From contig CBDDJS010000001.1 of NCBI GenBank assembly GCA_965229785.1, forward strand, positions 6,076,001 to 6,140,000: a stretch of DNA of 64,000 nt, written 5' to 3'. Each line of letters begins with the position of its first letter. The first letter of the stretch is position 1. Of the stretch, positions 9,001 through 16,750 are shown in pieces. This stretch comes from JAWPMT01 sp965229785 (lineage in GTDB: Bacteria; Bacteroidota; Bacteroidia; Cytophagales; Cyclobacteriaceae). The notes beneath the pieces were generated by a model. That model did no database searches. It was not told the origin of the DNA and saw only the letters and a list, made by a program, of their open reading frames with translations. The position numbers were made by a program, and so were the translations under genes.

Positions 9001-10590
9001 TGCTACCGTCCGGGGATGGTCTCCGGCCTTTCAGATGGGACGTACCATAAGCTCGATGAATTTTTACCTCAATTCCTGAAAGGTTGTATTCAACTCGGGA
9101 GCTGGCCTTTGGTAGATACGACCTGGGAGATCGTTCCCATTGATTTCGTAAGCAAGGCCATCGTACATATGATGAAAAATACGGATAACCTGAATCAAGC
9201 GTATTTTACCTGTCATCCTGAACCAACACAGGTAAGTGACTATATCCGTTGGCACCGGGACTTTGGTTACCAACTTCGCGGATTACCCTGGGATACCTGG
9301 AAACAAGAGCTGCTAGGTCTGGGCACAGAAAGGTTGAGGAAAAATGGTTTGTTTCCGTTTGTTGATTTCATCCGGGCATTGTCTGAAGAACAAGTATTTT
9401 TCCCGCCAACCGAACGCACCCGATTTCATGCCGCTATTGCGGATATGGAATATGAAATGCCCTCACAATTGGAATTGCTGGAACGGTATACAAAGTACTT
9501 TATCGAATGTGGTTACTATGAAAACCTCCCCAGTGGCCCAAGAACACTGAAGCCCAGTGAGAGGAAAGTTGAGGTTAAGACGCAGCAATTATTGGATGAA
9601 AGTATCCGTTTTACTCGGGATAAAGTCGATTTCTCAGAGGCGTATTACGTGCTCTGGACAGATCCGAAGACGAATCAATCGATGGTGGTCCGGTACGTAC
9701 TTCATAATGGGATATTGGAAGAGTATCGGATGGCTGAAGTGTGGTGTTTATTTTACAACCGAAAGGATAGTACTCAGCAAATCGCGGTGAGGCAGCGATT
9801 TCCACTAGGGAAAGCGATCATTGAGAATACCGAGGAGATTCGGTTGCGAATTGGACCTTGTGGTTATGGAGATCATCGTGCGTGGGGTCAGGTACATGCA
9901 GTAGACGGGACCATCGTGAGTTGGGATTTTCAATTAGATAAGAGTGATGGCTTAGCGGTCAATCGCGTGCCATTTGAACACCCACTTTTCCCACATTTTC
10001 AATCCAATGGGGTCAAGCAATACATTTCCGGAACGGTCACGGTCAATGACCGATCTGTTTTACTTGACCGTCAGCTTGCCAGCGATGGTCACTATTGGAA
10101 TACCAGACATCTTCGGGGCTGGGCCTGGGCACATTGCGCTGATTTTGAAGGGGATCCAGATTTTGTTTTCGAAGGCATTGGAACCCGTTTCAATGACAAA
10201 AGTCAAACATCAACTTGGCTTACTTTTCTGCATGAAGGTAAATTAATTGAGAGTGACATTGTGGATGCTTTTCAATTCAATCACGAATTGGAAGCGGGTC
10301 TCACTTCATGGTCATTTATGGCTACTCGGGGCGACTTGAGGTTCATCGGTGAGGTTTCTGTTGCTCCGGAAGACATGAACCTGATCATTCACGCTTTACC
10401 CGATGATGAGTATCTCTACACCCATATTTCTTATTGCGCGGACATGCAGATCCATCTGGAAAGAAAACAAGGAAAATCCTGGCATCGCTTTGCGACCAAA
10501 AGAGCCCATAAAAGTGCTTCTTTTGAGGTGACACGTAAAGAACGTAATCCGGAAGTGACCCGGGAGTTTCGCATTGTTAAGGTGAAATAA
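6064..10590 (+). CDS. ACP-FkbH-ACP-thioester reductase megasynthase with lipocalin-like C-terminus
   Basis: This 1508-residue protein is a five-part fusion. ACP1 covers about 15-90, with site Ser49 in LGLSS. A complete FkbH-type HAD-IIIC module covers about 105-640: N-terminal part with YNQVFQELL, HAD motif LDCDNTLWGG (Asp295, Asp297), VFVDDNPAE near 396, and C-terminal TNRTNQFNLN and CRVLGRRVE blocks. ACP2 has Ser710 in GGDSL. The thioester reductase covers about 785-1170, with LTGVTGYIG (Gly795, Gly798, Gly801) and Tyr956/Lys960. The last ~320 residues are beta-rich, with many Trp and His-Trp motifs (HLRGWAWAHCADFEG), reminiscent of the CrtC/AttH lipocalin-like superfamily; that assignment is tentative. 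Known FkbH enzymes convert 1,3-bisphosphoglycerate to a glyceryl thioester on an ACP. The inferred role is making and reductively releasing a glyceryl- or acyl-derived unit. The last base of its TAA is the first base of the PPTase ATG. Confidence 0.85.
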   Translation: MTNNTAAIGAERSVENFRGWLHHEIAKSSVVPFAEIDFSLSMTELGLSSIHIVRLTGELERLLDLELESSLIKEYQSVEEMCQSLLKMRSGRLERQGEGAKRMVQIAATFTAEPLKSSLDYLLTQLGLSVEVSFAGYNQVFQELLNPNGMFYQHRDGVNVVLFRIEDCYRFEKEPVALHRVRQDIKELITAFQGHNRLIVGLAPHSPKALRTLGLGEVLESLDQEILSAGEGSDVTVLDLRNVTETYPVPRIWDESRDEIGHIPFTNQSYAAMSMALARSIHHLWFSAPKVIVLDCDNTLWGGVTGEAGPEHVDVTGPFAALQTFMVSQANEGRLLCLASKNIEEDVWNTFEAHPEMPLTREHITTHRVNWKSKASNIAAMADELGLGLDAFVFVDDNPAEIAEVSQSLPAVMCVQLPEPSQFQRFLEHHWVFDGLASTSEDKKRTQLYKDNLQRNAMREETQGLEDFLKKLDIQVDITAVGEEEWERAAQLTNRTNQFNLNKVVRDAKELKTLRNQLARSMATVKVRDRFGDYGLVGLVSAVAKEDQFHCDIFLMSCRVLGRRVEHQMVNWLAEEASKHELETLHFDVVETSRNVPVRDFIVSLGGDLLQIDRIQQNLEAAVVEHELPPSLPQERSYSGLTSIAKIADSVDDLLTSVASSSRLHRPELNTPYVTPRSSWEKKIASIWREVLGIDRIGVNDSFYELGGDSLMAAETFARMWDLGIPQSISLQTMLEPTVAVLAKAIEDVKAGKTPDLLADSFSLEKEGMLAEHIRHDGYDVSTYDVVPQSIFLTGVTGYIGAFMLFELMEQTDVTITCLIRASSVKEGNARIVANLRRYGLLRAAHKGRYQAICGDLTEPFLGLGESGFKALAADIDTIVHSAAWVNFVYPYDHLKATNVDSTETILELAIAAKPKPIAVHFISTLGVIMSTGYAKDKFVKETDPLLYADDLLNGYEQTKYSSDKMVWTAFKERGIPGACYRPGMVSGLSDGTYHKLDEFLPQFLKGCIQLGSWPLVDTTWEIVPIDFVSKAIVHMMKNTDNLNQAYFTCHPEPTQVSDYIRWHRDFGYQLRGLPWDTWKQELLGLGTERLRKNGLFPFVDFIRALSEEQVFFPPTERTRFHAAIADMEYEMPSQLELLERYTKYFIECGYYENLPSGPRTLKPSERKVEVKTQQLLDESIRFTRDKVDFSEAYYVLWTDPKTNQSMVVRYVLHNGILEEYRMAEVWCLFYNRKDSTQQIAVRQRFPLGKAIIENTEEIRLRIGPCGYGDHRAWGQVHAVDGTIVSWDFQLDKSDGLAVNRVPFEHPLFPHFQSNGVKQYISGTVTVNDRSVLLDRQLASDGHYWNTRHLRGWAWAHCADFEGDPDFVFEGIGTRFNDKSQTSTWLTFLHEGKLIESDIVDAFQFNHELEAGLTSWSFMATRGDLRFIGEVSVAPEDMNLIIHALPDDEYLYTHISYCADMQIHLERKQGKSWHRFATKRAHKSASFEVTRKERNPEVTREFRIVKVK

Positions 10591-11324
10591 TGTCCAATGA
10601 ACTGCTTGCCTTCTATTGCTCCCACGATAGCGAAGAAACGGTAGCGAGGTTGCCCTCCCTTTATGGTCTACTCTCGTCTGATGAGAAATGCCAAATGGAA
10701 GGGCTTCCTTTCAAGTGGCAACAAACAGAGTATTTAATTAACCGGGCCCTGGTTCGTTCTTCACTATCGCAGTATGACAGAATGACGGACCCCCGAGACT
10801 GGCGATTTACTTATGCTCCTGAAGGAAGACCCTTCATTCAATCACCTCAAAAGCAACTCTATTTTAGTTTGTCCCATACCAGAGGACTGTCCGTTTGTTT
10901 AGTGGCACCATTTCCTGAAATAGGCATTGACGTGGAATGCACAGAGAGCCTGAAAGACATTGATTCAATTGCCAGACACTTCTTTTCACCTCAAGAAAAT
11001 TTTCAAATCAGATCTAATAAAGACCCGCATCAAACATTTTTTAAATTCTGGACGCTAAAGGAGGCCTATCTTAAGGCTAAAAGCATAGGAATCACCGTTC
11101 GTTTGAACAGTTTTTACTTTGACTTAGAGGAAGACACCATTCGATTGTATGATCCTAAGGTGACAGCAAACTGGTCCTTTTTTACTAACAACTTTGCTGA
11201 CCATCAAATATCAATGGCCGTACGGGGGAGTTTCAAAAAAATGCCATCGTTGGTTGAAATGACATTTGTGGAAACGGGTCTTGGTGATTTACGGAAGATT
11301 GGCAAAACAGGCACCTTTTACTAA
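10590..11324 (+). CDS. Sfp-type 4'-phosphopantetheinyl transferase
   Basis: The 244-residue enzyme should transfer the phosphopantetheine arm of CoA to the carrier serines of the two preceding proteins (Ser567, and Ser49 and Ser710). The family motifs are present: PEGRPFI, FSLSHTRG, the metal-binding GIDVE (Asp114, Glu116) and WTLKEAYLKA (Trp154, Lys157, Glu158). Length is normal for Sfp-type enzymes. The start codon shares one base with the upstream stop (TAATG), which suggests translational coupling and a dedicated role in this pathway. It is the last gene of the operon; the next gene is convergent and begins 7 bases after its stop. Confidence 0.92.
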   Translation: MSNELLAFYCSHDSEETVARLPSLYGLLSSDEKCQMEGLPFKWQQTEYLINRALVRSSLSQYDRMTDPRDWRFTYAPEGRPFIQSPQKQLYFSLSHTRGLSVCLVAPFPEIGIDVECTESLKDIDSIARHFFSPQENFQIRSNKDPHQTFFKFWTLKEAYLKAKSIGITVRLNSFYFDLEEDTIRLYDPKVTANWSFFTNNFADHQISMAVRGSFKKMPSLVEMTFVETGLGDLRKIGKTGTFY

Positions 11325-11331
11325 AGGTAGA

Positions 11332-12309
11332 TCAATCCACTAGCCCTACCATATGCGCAAAATTGATGATCTCTCTTTTGCGGGTCAACCTCAGCTTAAG
11401 ACGTAAGTTATTATAGATAGTATCTACTGACCGGGGGACTAACATAAGCTGCTCTGCAATTTCTCGTAAGGCCAATCCTTGAACCATGAATTTGATGACT
11501 TCTTTTTCCTTAATTGTCAAATGCTGAATGAGAGGAAGAAGTCGCTCACTTGCTTGAGTATTTTCACTAGCATTTGTAAGGCTCCCGGAAGGTCTTTCCG
11601 AAAAAATTGGATACACTTCTAGAAAAAATTCCTTGAAGTAATCAAAACTAAAAAGCTCGGCTCCTTTGGAATTTAAAATTTTGTCTACTTCCTTATTGAA
11701 TTCTTCTTCAAGTACCTGGCCGGCCATTTTTAGTTCTGATTCGATCGACATTCTCAGTACTGAGATTTCATCATTAATCCTTCCTTGAACGAACAAAAAT
11801 GTACTTAAAAGTGCATCAAAAGCCTCTTTTAGGGTCATTCCTTCCTGTATGGTGAGCAAGATGTGGCCTTTCTCCAGGAGGCCATAAATAAGGAAACAAG
11901 GCAAATCATTTTTAGCGACACCACGAGGGATCATCAGCTGAAGTTCTTCCGTGGTGTATGGCCGATAGCGGGTATAATCCTCATATGAATATTCATCCAG
12001 TGCCAGTGAGGATAAGTCTACCCGATTTTTCCAGTAGTCAGCAATCTCTTTACCTGCTTTATGAATATGCTTTTCAGACTTTGTATTAAGTTTTTCTAAT
12101 GATTTTATGTCCAGATTTTCACCTGCAGCCTCAACACAATGTAGAAACGCCTCTCTAAATGGACCGTTCACGTCTCTTTTTCCATCGGCGGCACCAACCA
12201 AAACAGCTTTCATGTTCCGTGAACCATCTCGTAGGTCCTCAATCACCAGATCATTGAAAAGGAATTCTTTTGGCCATTTTATAAAAGGTCGTTCACGTAT
12301 GTATCTCAT
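11332..12309 (-). CDS. LuxR/NarL-type HTH regulator with unrecognised N-terminal domain
   Basis: The C-terminal ~65 residues (about 255-320) form a LuxR-type helix-turn-helix: LTIKEKEVIKFMVQGL, then LREIAEQLMLVPRSVDTIYN, then LRLKLRLTRKREIINFA. The first ~250 residues are helical and match no sensor domain I recognise; there is no receiver-domain Asp pattern and no signal peptide. It lies tail to tail with the PPTase gene, with a 7-base gap, and could control the FAAL/FkbH operon, but adjacency is the only evidence. The ATG start sits close to an AT-rich upstream stretch of about 200 bases without other genes. Confidence 0.75.
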   Translation of the reverse strand: MRYIRERPFIKWPKEFLFNDLVIEDLRDGSRNMKAVLVGAADGKRDVNGPFREAFLHCVEAAGENLDIKSLEKLNTKSEKHIHKAGKEIADYWKNRVDLSSLALDEYSYEDYTRYRPYTTEELQLMIPRGVAKNDLPCFLIYGLLEKGHILLTIQEGMTLKEAFDALLSTFLFVQGRINDEISVLRMSIESELKMAGQVLEEEFNKEVDKILNSKGAELFSFDYFKEFFLEVYPIFSERPSGSLTNASENTQASERLLPLIQHLTIKEKEVIKFMVQGLALREIAEQLMLVPRSVDTIYNNLRLKLRLTRKREIINFAHMVGLVD

Positions 12310-12508
12310 TTTTCGTCCTTGGGTTCTGCTGCCAAGTTACAGTTTAATCAATTAAGAGGGTAGCCGAGTGTCTTTTCATGTTCGTTCATGAGTTCTACAG
12401 TAAGAATTCCTATTTTGCTACTCAGGACTCAATTATTAATTCGAAGAATCAATGTTATGCAGGATATAAAATTATTATTTATCATATATACCAAATATTC
12501 GTAACTAA

Positions 12509-12967
12509 AATCCACTATCTTTAGAATCAACCTCCAAAAAAACTCTTGCCAGCCCGGTTATTTTATCAAACGATGCTGCTCTTGTCGTGAATGCAAATGA
12601 TTTTAATGGAGATAATCTCATGGATATACTGCTATTAACAGGTGGAAGTATTAGTCATAAAATTCTGACCCAGGATGCCACAGGAGGATTTACGACGGAG
12701 TTATTCGATTCGGATGCTCAATTTTCTGATGCCGATGCGGCAGATATCGATGGAGATGGAGATATTGACTTTGTAGGGGCAACAGGTACGACTGTCCAAC
12801 CTAGTATCGTGTGGCAGAACAATGGAGATGCATCCTTCACCATGGCTCAGTCCGTGCTTCAAAATACAGGTAATGGAGATGTAGAAATAGCCGATCTAAA
12901 TGGTGACGGCCTTTTAGATTTATTTTTCGCAAATGATAATGCTGCGTCGGTCTTTTTTGGACAGTGA
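12509..12967 (+). pseudogene. Remnant of a secreted VCBS/FG-GAP repeat protein
   Basis: Three calcium-binding FG-GAP/VCBS motifs are visible: DFNGDNLMD, DIDGDGDID and DLNGDGLLD, as in beta-propeller surface proteins. The reading frame is open from 12509, just after a TAA at 12506, and the only possible starts are internal, such as a GTG at 12587. Homology-like sequence (LVVNANDFNGD) runs across that GTG. No signal peptide and no T9SS sorting domain exist, and the protein would be only 126 residues. These facts suggest the 3' end of a larger gene that has lost its 5' part. A genuine short protein starting at 12587 is the alternative. An intrinsic terminator follows. Confidence 0.55.
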
Positions 12968-13041
12968 TCAATGGTTATGCCTGACATTCGGCCAATTTAC
13001 CAGGGATGGTTTGTCACCTTATAGGACCTACCTTGCACATG

Positions 13042-13071
13042 AAAAGCAGTTTCAATAGAGACTGCTTTTTT
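13042..13071 (+). terminator. Intrinsic terminator after VCBS remnant
   Basis: AAAAGCAGT pairs with ACTGCTTTT across a loop of about 10 bases, followed by TTTTTT. It lies about 75 bases after the VCBS stop codon, which fits the idea that a complete transcription unit once ended here. Confidence 0.75.
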
Positions 13072-13205
13072 GATGATTCACGTTCTTCCTTCATAAACTA
13101 GATTAACCCAATGCTCGATAAAATGGCCGATAAACCGGTTAACCCATAAGCATATTTGGGATTGATTACCTTTTGGTATCTTAGTAAGGCTTAACCATGT
13201 AACCA

Positions 13206-16200
13206 TTGCACTACCAACTTATTTCTGTGAATAGGACTGTATTCCTATGTCTGATGAGTATGTTGATTCTTTTATCCAGCCTTCCTTGTTCGGCACAAAG
13301 GGAACTGAAGTTTGATATAATTAATCAGCAAAATGGACTATCCGCCAATTCAGTAACGATCATCTTACAAGATTCGAGGGGCTATATCTGGCTAGGGACG
13401 GGTGACGGCCTGAATAAATATGATGGCGTTGGGATGGAGGTCGTTCAATTTTCCGAGAATAACAACTTTATTTCAAGCTTGTTTGAATCCAGGGACAGCA
13501 CGCTATGGATCGGTATTGCCGGATTAGGACTTGTCAATTACGACCCTGTTAACATCACCTCAAAGGTTTACGGTCATCAATTATCTGACATTAACAGCAT
13601 CAGCGGTGATCGAGTTACCTTCATACACGAGGATCAGGAAGGGCATATTTGGGTTAGAACGAATAGGGGCTTTGATTGCCTGAACCCTCAAACGGGTATG
13701 GTTCAAAGATTCCGGGAAAACATAGAAGAAGGGATAGCAGGCAATGATGTTACCCATTTTTTTGAAGACAAGACCGGGACCATTTGGGTTGGAACTCAGC
13801 AAGGAACACTGAAATTTAAGCGAAAGGGTGAACTGTCCTTTGAGAAAATTGAACTGAGTAAGGTTACTCAGACGATTAATGAAATATTTCAAGACAGTCA
13901 GGGGAAGATCTGGATTGGCACCTCCGCGGGGTTATATGATCTCGGCGACCTTTCCGATGATCACACTACCGTTAAGAGCTGGCCAACAATAGATAAGGTA
14001 ACTGCAATATGGGAAGACAATTCTGGAAGCTTGTGGATTTCTTCTGATCATTCTTTATGGCGGTTTAATCAATCTTCTGAGGTCTTTAATAAACAACTGG
14101 GCAAGAGCACCAGTAAGATTCTCCCTGCCCTTATTGATAAAAGAAGTTCAGTATTTAATGCGCAGCACATGCATCAATATTCAGCTGAAAGCTCCCCAAT
14201 CTTGATTGATACCAAGAACATTTTTTGGATGGTGACCAATGAGGGGCTGAATATGTTTGATCCAGCCACACAAATTACCAAGGAGATCCGGGTCGACGAT
14301 CACTTTACTAATATTAGCAGTAATCAAATCAATAGTTCCGTAATGGATGAATCCGGAACGTTATGGTTCAGTACGGCAGGTGGTGGGGTATGCAAATTCA
14401 AAGATTCAAGATTTCATCATTACCAATATAAAAAGGGCGTCGAAAACACATTAGGAAGCGCTTTTGTGCTGGATTTTCAGGAGAATAAAGACGGATCCAT
14501 ATGGGTCGGGACCAACGGGGGTTCGTTCAGCTTGTTCAATCCGCAAAATGAAACTTTCAGGCGTTTTAAGATTCCTTCCGCTCAGTCTATTGTATTCGAT
14601 ATCATTCCCATGGGACGAGAGATTTGGTTGGCCACCAGTGGTGACGGACTGGTTTGCTATAAGGTTGACGAGAATGAATTTACTTTTTTCAGACATGATC
14701 CTCTACGTAAGAACACGATCAGTTCAGATAATGTACAAGAAATACACATCGATGATTTAGGGAATTTTTGGGTTGGGACGGATGATGGTCTCAATCTATT
14801 TGACCCCAAAGCGAAAGTATTTCAACGGATCGATCTGGGAGGTAAGGATCAGGCACAACCCGATGTTTTCACGATTTTTCAGGAAGGGGATAATTTCTGG
14901 TTAGGAACCCTGGGAAAGGGCCTCATCCTGTTTGATCCTGAAGAACATAGCCAATACACCTATTTCAATTCGGAACGAAATGGATTATCCAACAATTCTA
15001 TTACAAGTATTCGTTCAGACCCTTTGAACAACAACCACCTCTGGATGGGAACTTATGGTGGTGGACTTGTCAAATTTTTCAAGGAAGAAGGGCAATTTAA
15101 GAGCTATACAAAGGATGACGGCCTTCCGAATAATGTCATCTATGGCATAGAAGAAGATTCAGGATTTCTGTGGCTGTCTTCCAATGCCGGGATAACAAAA
15201 TTCGATCCTAAAGCTGAAAAAGTGGTCGCAAGTTTCGACGTGGATGATGGATTACAAGCCGATGAATTTAATCGAGGATCTCACTTTAAATTATCTGATG
15301 GTGCTGTGTTGTTTGGAGGCATCAATGGATTCAATGTGTTCAAACCAGAGGATGTGATACGGGCAAACTATTCTCCCAGGGTGCATTTCAAAACCTTTAA
15401 GCTATTTGGAGAAGAAAGTATTGAAAGGAAAAGAAGCATCTTATCCGGTGCCCGGAGCATAGAGTTAGATTACAATGAAAATTTCTTTAGCATAGCCTTT
15501 GTCACCCTGGATTATCGGAATCCAAGACGCAACCTTTATCAATACAGATTGTCAGGTCTTGAGGAGAATTGGCATGAAGTAAACAACGTGAATCCGGAGG
15601 CCTCATATACGAATCTTGACCCGGGTGAGTATGTATTTGAATTAAGGGCTACCAATAGCGATGGAGAGTGGCTCCCGGGAGAAGAGGAACTTTTTATTGT
15701 CATCCATCCACCGATATGGGGTACTCCTCAATTCCGAGCCCTTGTCGTCATTCTATTACTGGCACTTATCCTAATGATTCACTATTACAGAATCAGATTT
15801 TTACGAATCAGGTATAAGGTGCTGAATCAACTCGTCAAGGAGCGAACGAAGACCATCAACCATCAGAATGCGGAGCTTTCTGAAAAGAATGTGAAATTGG
15901 CCAACACGATCAAACAATTGAAGGAGACACAGGCCAAATTGATTGAATCTGAAAAAATGGCCTCTCTTGGTGTGCTTTCCGCCGGCGTTGCGCATGAAAT
16001 CAATAATCCACTCAATTTTATCAGAGGCGGAATTCGGGCGTTGAAGAAAAGAATCGATGAAAAAATGGGAGTTGACCCACCGTCAGATAAATACATTGAT
16101 ATCGTGAATGAAGGGGTGGATCGTACCTGTACCATTGTGAAAAGCCTGGGACACTTCGGCAGAAGTACCACGGATATGACTGAAGCCTGCGACCTAACCT

Positions 16201-16652
16201 CTATTTTAGAAAACTGTCTTGTATTGATGAAGACTAAAATAAAGGATGGTGTCAGGATCGTTCGGAAGTTTGAGCAAGCAGACTATGAAATCCAGGGGAA
16301 CGAAGGGCGTTTGCATCAGGCGATCTTAAATCTTCTTTCAAATGCCGAGCAAGCCATTGAAGCTGACGGAGAGATTACATTGGAAGGGAAAGCGGATGAG
16401 AAAATTGTCGAAATATGTATCAAGGATGATGGTATTGGGATCGAGCCTGCAAATCTTGACCGGATCATGGATCCATTTTTCACGACAAAAGCACCAGGGG
16501 AAGGGACTGGGCTCGGACTATCCATTACTTTCAATATCATTAAGGAGCACAATGGAGAGATCGGCATACAATCTGAGCTGGGAAAAGGTACAGAGGTTAA
16601 GATCTCTTTTCCACGCACTTTCCAAAAAACCAACGAATTGGAATCTGCTTAA
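13206..16652 (+). CDS. Periplasmic beta-propeller sensor histidine kinase (Reg_prop/Y_Y_Y)
   Basis: The 1148-residue membrane kinase has a signal peptide (about 1-31, ending in CSAQ), then about 14 Reg_prop propeller blades (repeats like GYIWLGTGDGLNKYD and GSIWVGTNGGSFSLF, to residue ~720). A Y_Y_Y domain follows (about 730-830, LEENWHEV...PGEYVFELRATNSDG), then one membrane helix (about 838-860), a coiled coil (870-915) and a HisKA/HATPase module with phospho-acceptor His930 in AHEINNPLN, N-box NLLSNAEQAI, DDGIGI and GEGTGLGLSI. Unlike Bacteroidetes hybrid systems of this type it has no receiver or AraC domain, so a separate response regulator is needed and none is nearby. The ligand is unknown. 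The start is uncertain: TTG at 13206 or GTG at 13227 both give a signal peptide. Confidence 0.88.
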   Translation: MHYQLISVNRTVFLCLMSMLILLSSLPCSAQRELKFDIINQQNGLSANSVTIILQDSRGYIWLGTGDGLNKYDGVGMEVVQFSENNNFISSLFESRDSTLWIGIAGLGLVNYDPVNITSKVYGHQLSDINSISGDRVTFIHEDQEGHIWVRTNRGFDCLNPQTGMVQRFRENIEEGIAGNDVTHFFEDKTGTIWVGTQQGTLKFKRKGELSFEKIELSKVTQTINEIFQDSQGKIWIGTSAGLYDLGDLSDDHTTVKSWPTIDKVTAIWEDNSGSLWISSDHSLWRFNQSSEVFNKQLGKSTSKILPALIDKRSSVFNAQHMHQYSAESSPILIDTKNIFWMVTNEGLNMFDPATQITKEIRVDDHFTNISSNQINSSVMDESGTLWFSTAGGGVCKFKDSRFHHYQYKKGVENTLGSAFVLDFQENKDGSIWVGTNGGSFSLFNPQNETFRRFKIPSAQSIVFDIIPMGREIWLATSGDGLVCYKVDENEFTFFRHDPLRKNTISSDNVQEIHIDDLGNFWVGTDDGLNLFDPKAKVFQRIDLGGKDQAQPDVFTIFQEGDNFWLGTLGKGLILFDPEEHSQYTYFNSERNGLSNNSITSIRSDPLNNNHLWMGTYGGGLVKFFKEEGQFKSYTKDDGLPNNVIYGIEEDSGFLWLSSNAGITKFDPKAEKVVASFDVDDGLQADEFNRGSHFKLSDGAVLFGGINGFNVFKPEDVIRANYSPRVHFKTFKLFGEESIERKRSILSGARSIELDYNENFFSIAFVTLDYRNPRRNLYQYRLSGLEENWHEVNNVNPEASYTNLDPGEYVFELRATNSDGEWLPGEEELFIVIHPPIWGTPQFRALVVILLLALILMIHYYRIRFLRIRYKVLNQLVKERTKTINHQNAELSEKNVKLANTIKQLKETQAKLIESEKMASLGVLSAGVAHEINNPLNFIRGGIRALKKRIDEKMGVDPPSDKYIDIVNEGVDRTCTIVKSLGHFGRSTTDMTEACDLTSILENCLVLMKTKIKDGVRIVRKFEQADYEIQGNEGRLHQAILNLLSNAEQAIEADGEITLEGKADEKIVEICIKDDGIGIEPANLDRIMDPFFTTKAPGEGTGLGLSITFNIIKEHNGEIGIQSELGKGTEVKISFPRTFQKTNELESA

Positions 16653-16750
16653 ATCCAGGTTAGAAGCCACGAGATAGAATCATGTCATGTCCTATTTGCG
16701 ATGTACCGGATGGCCACTATTTAGGAACAAGTACTTCCTTTATTCAAATA

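Noticed and set aside
1364..11324. Standard NRPS or PKS cluster
   Set aside because: No condensation, ketosynthase, acyltransferase or thioesterase domain is seen, so it cannot be called either.
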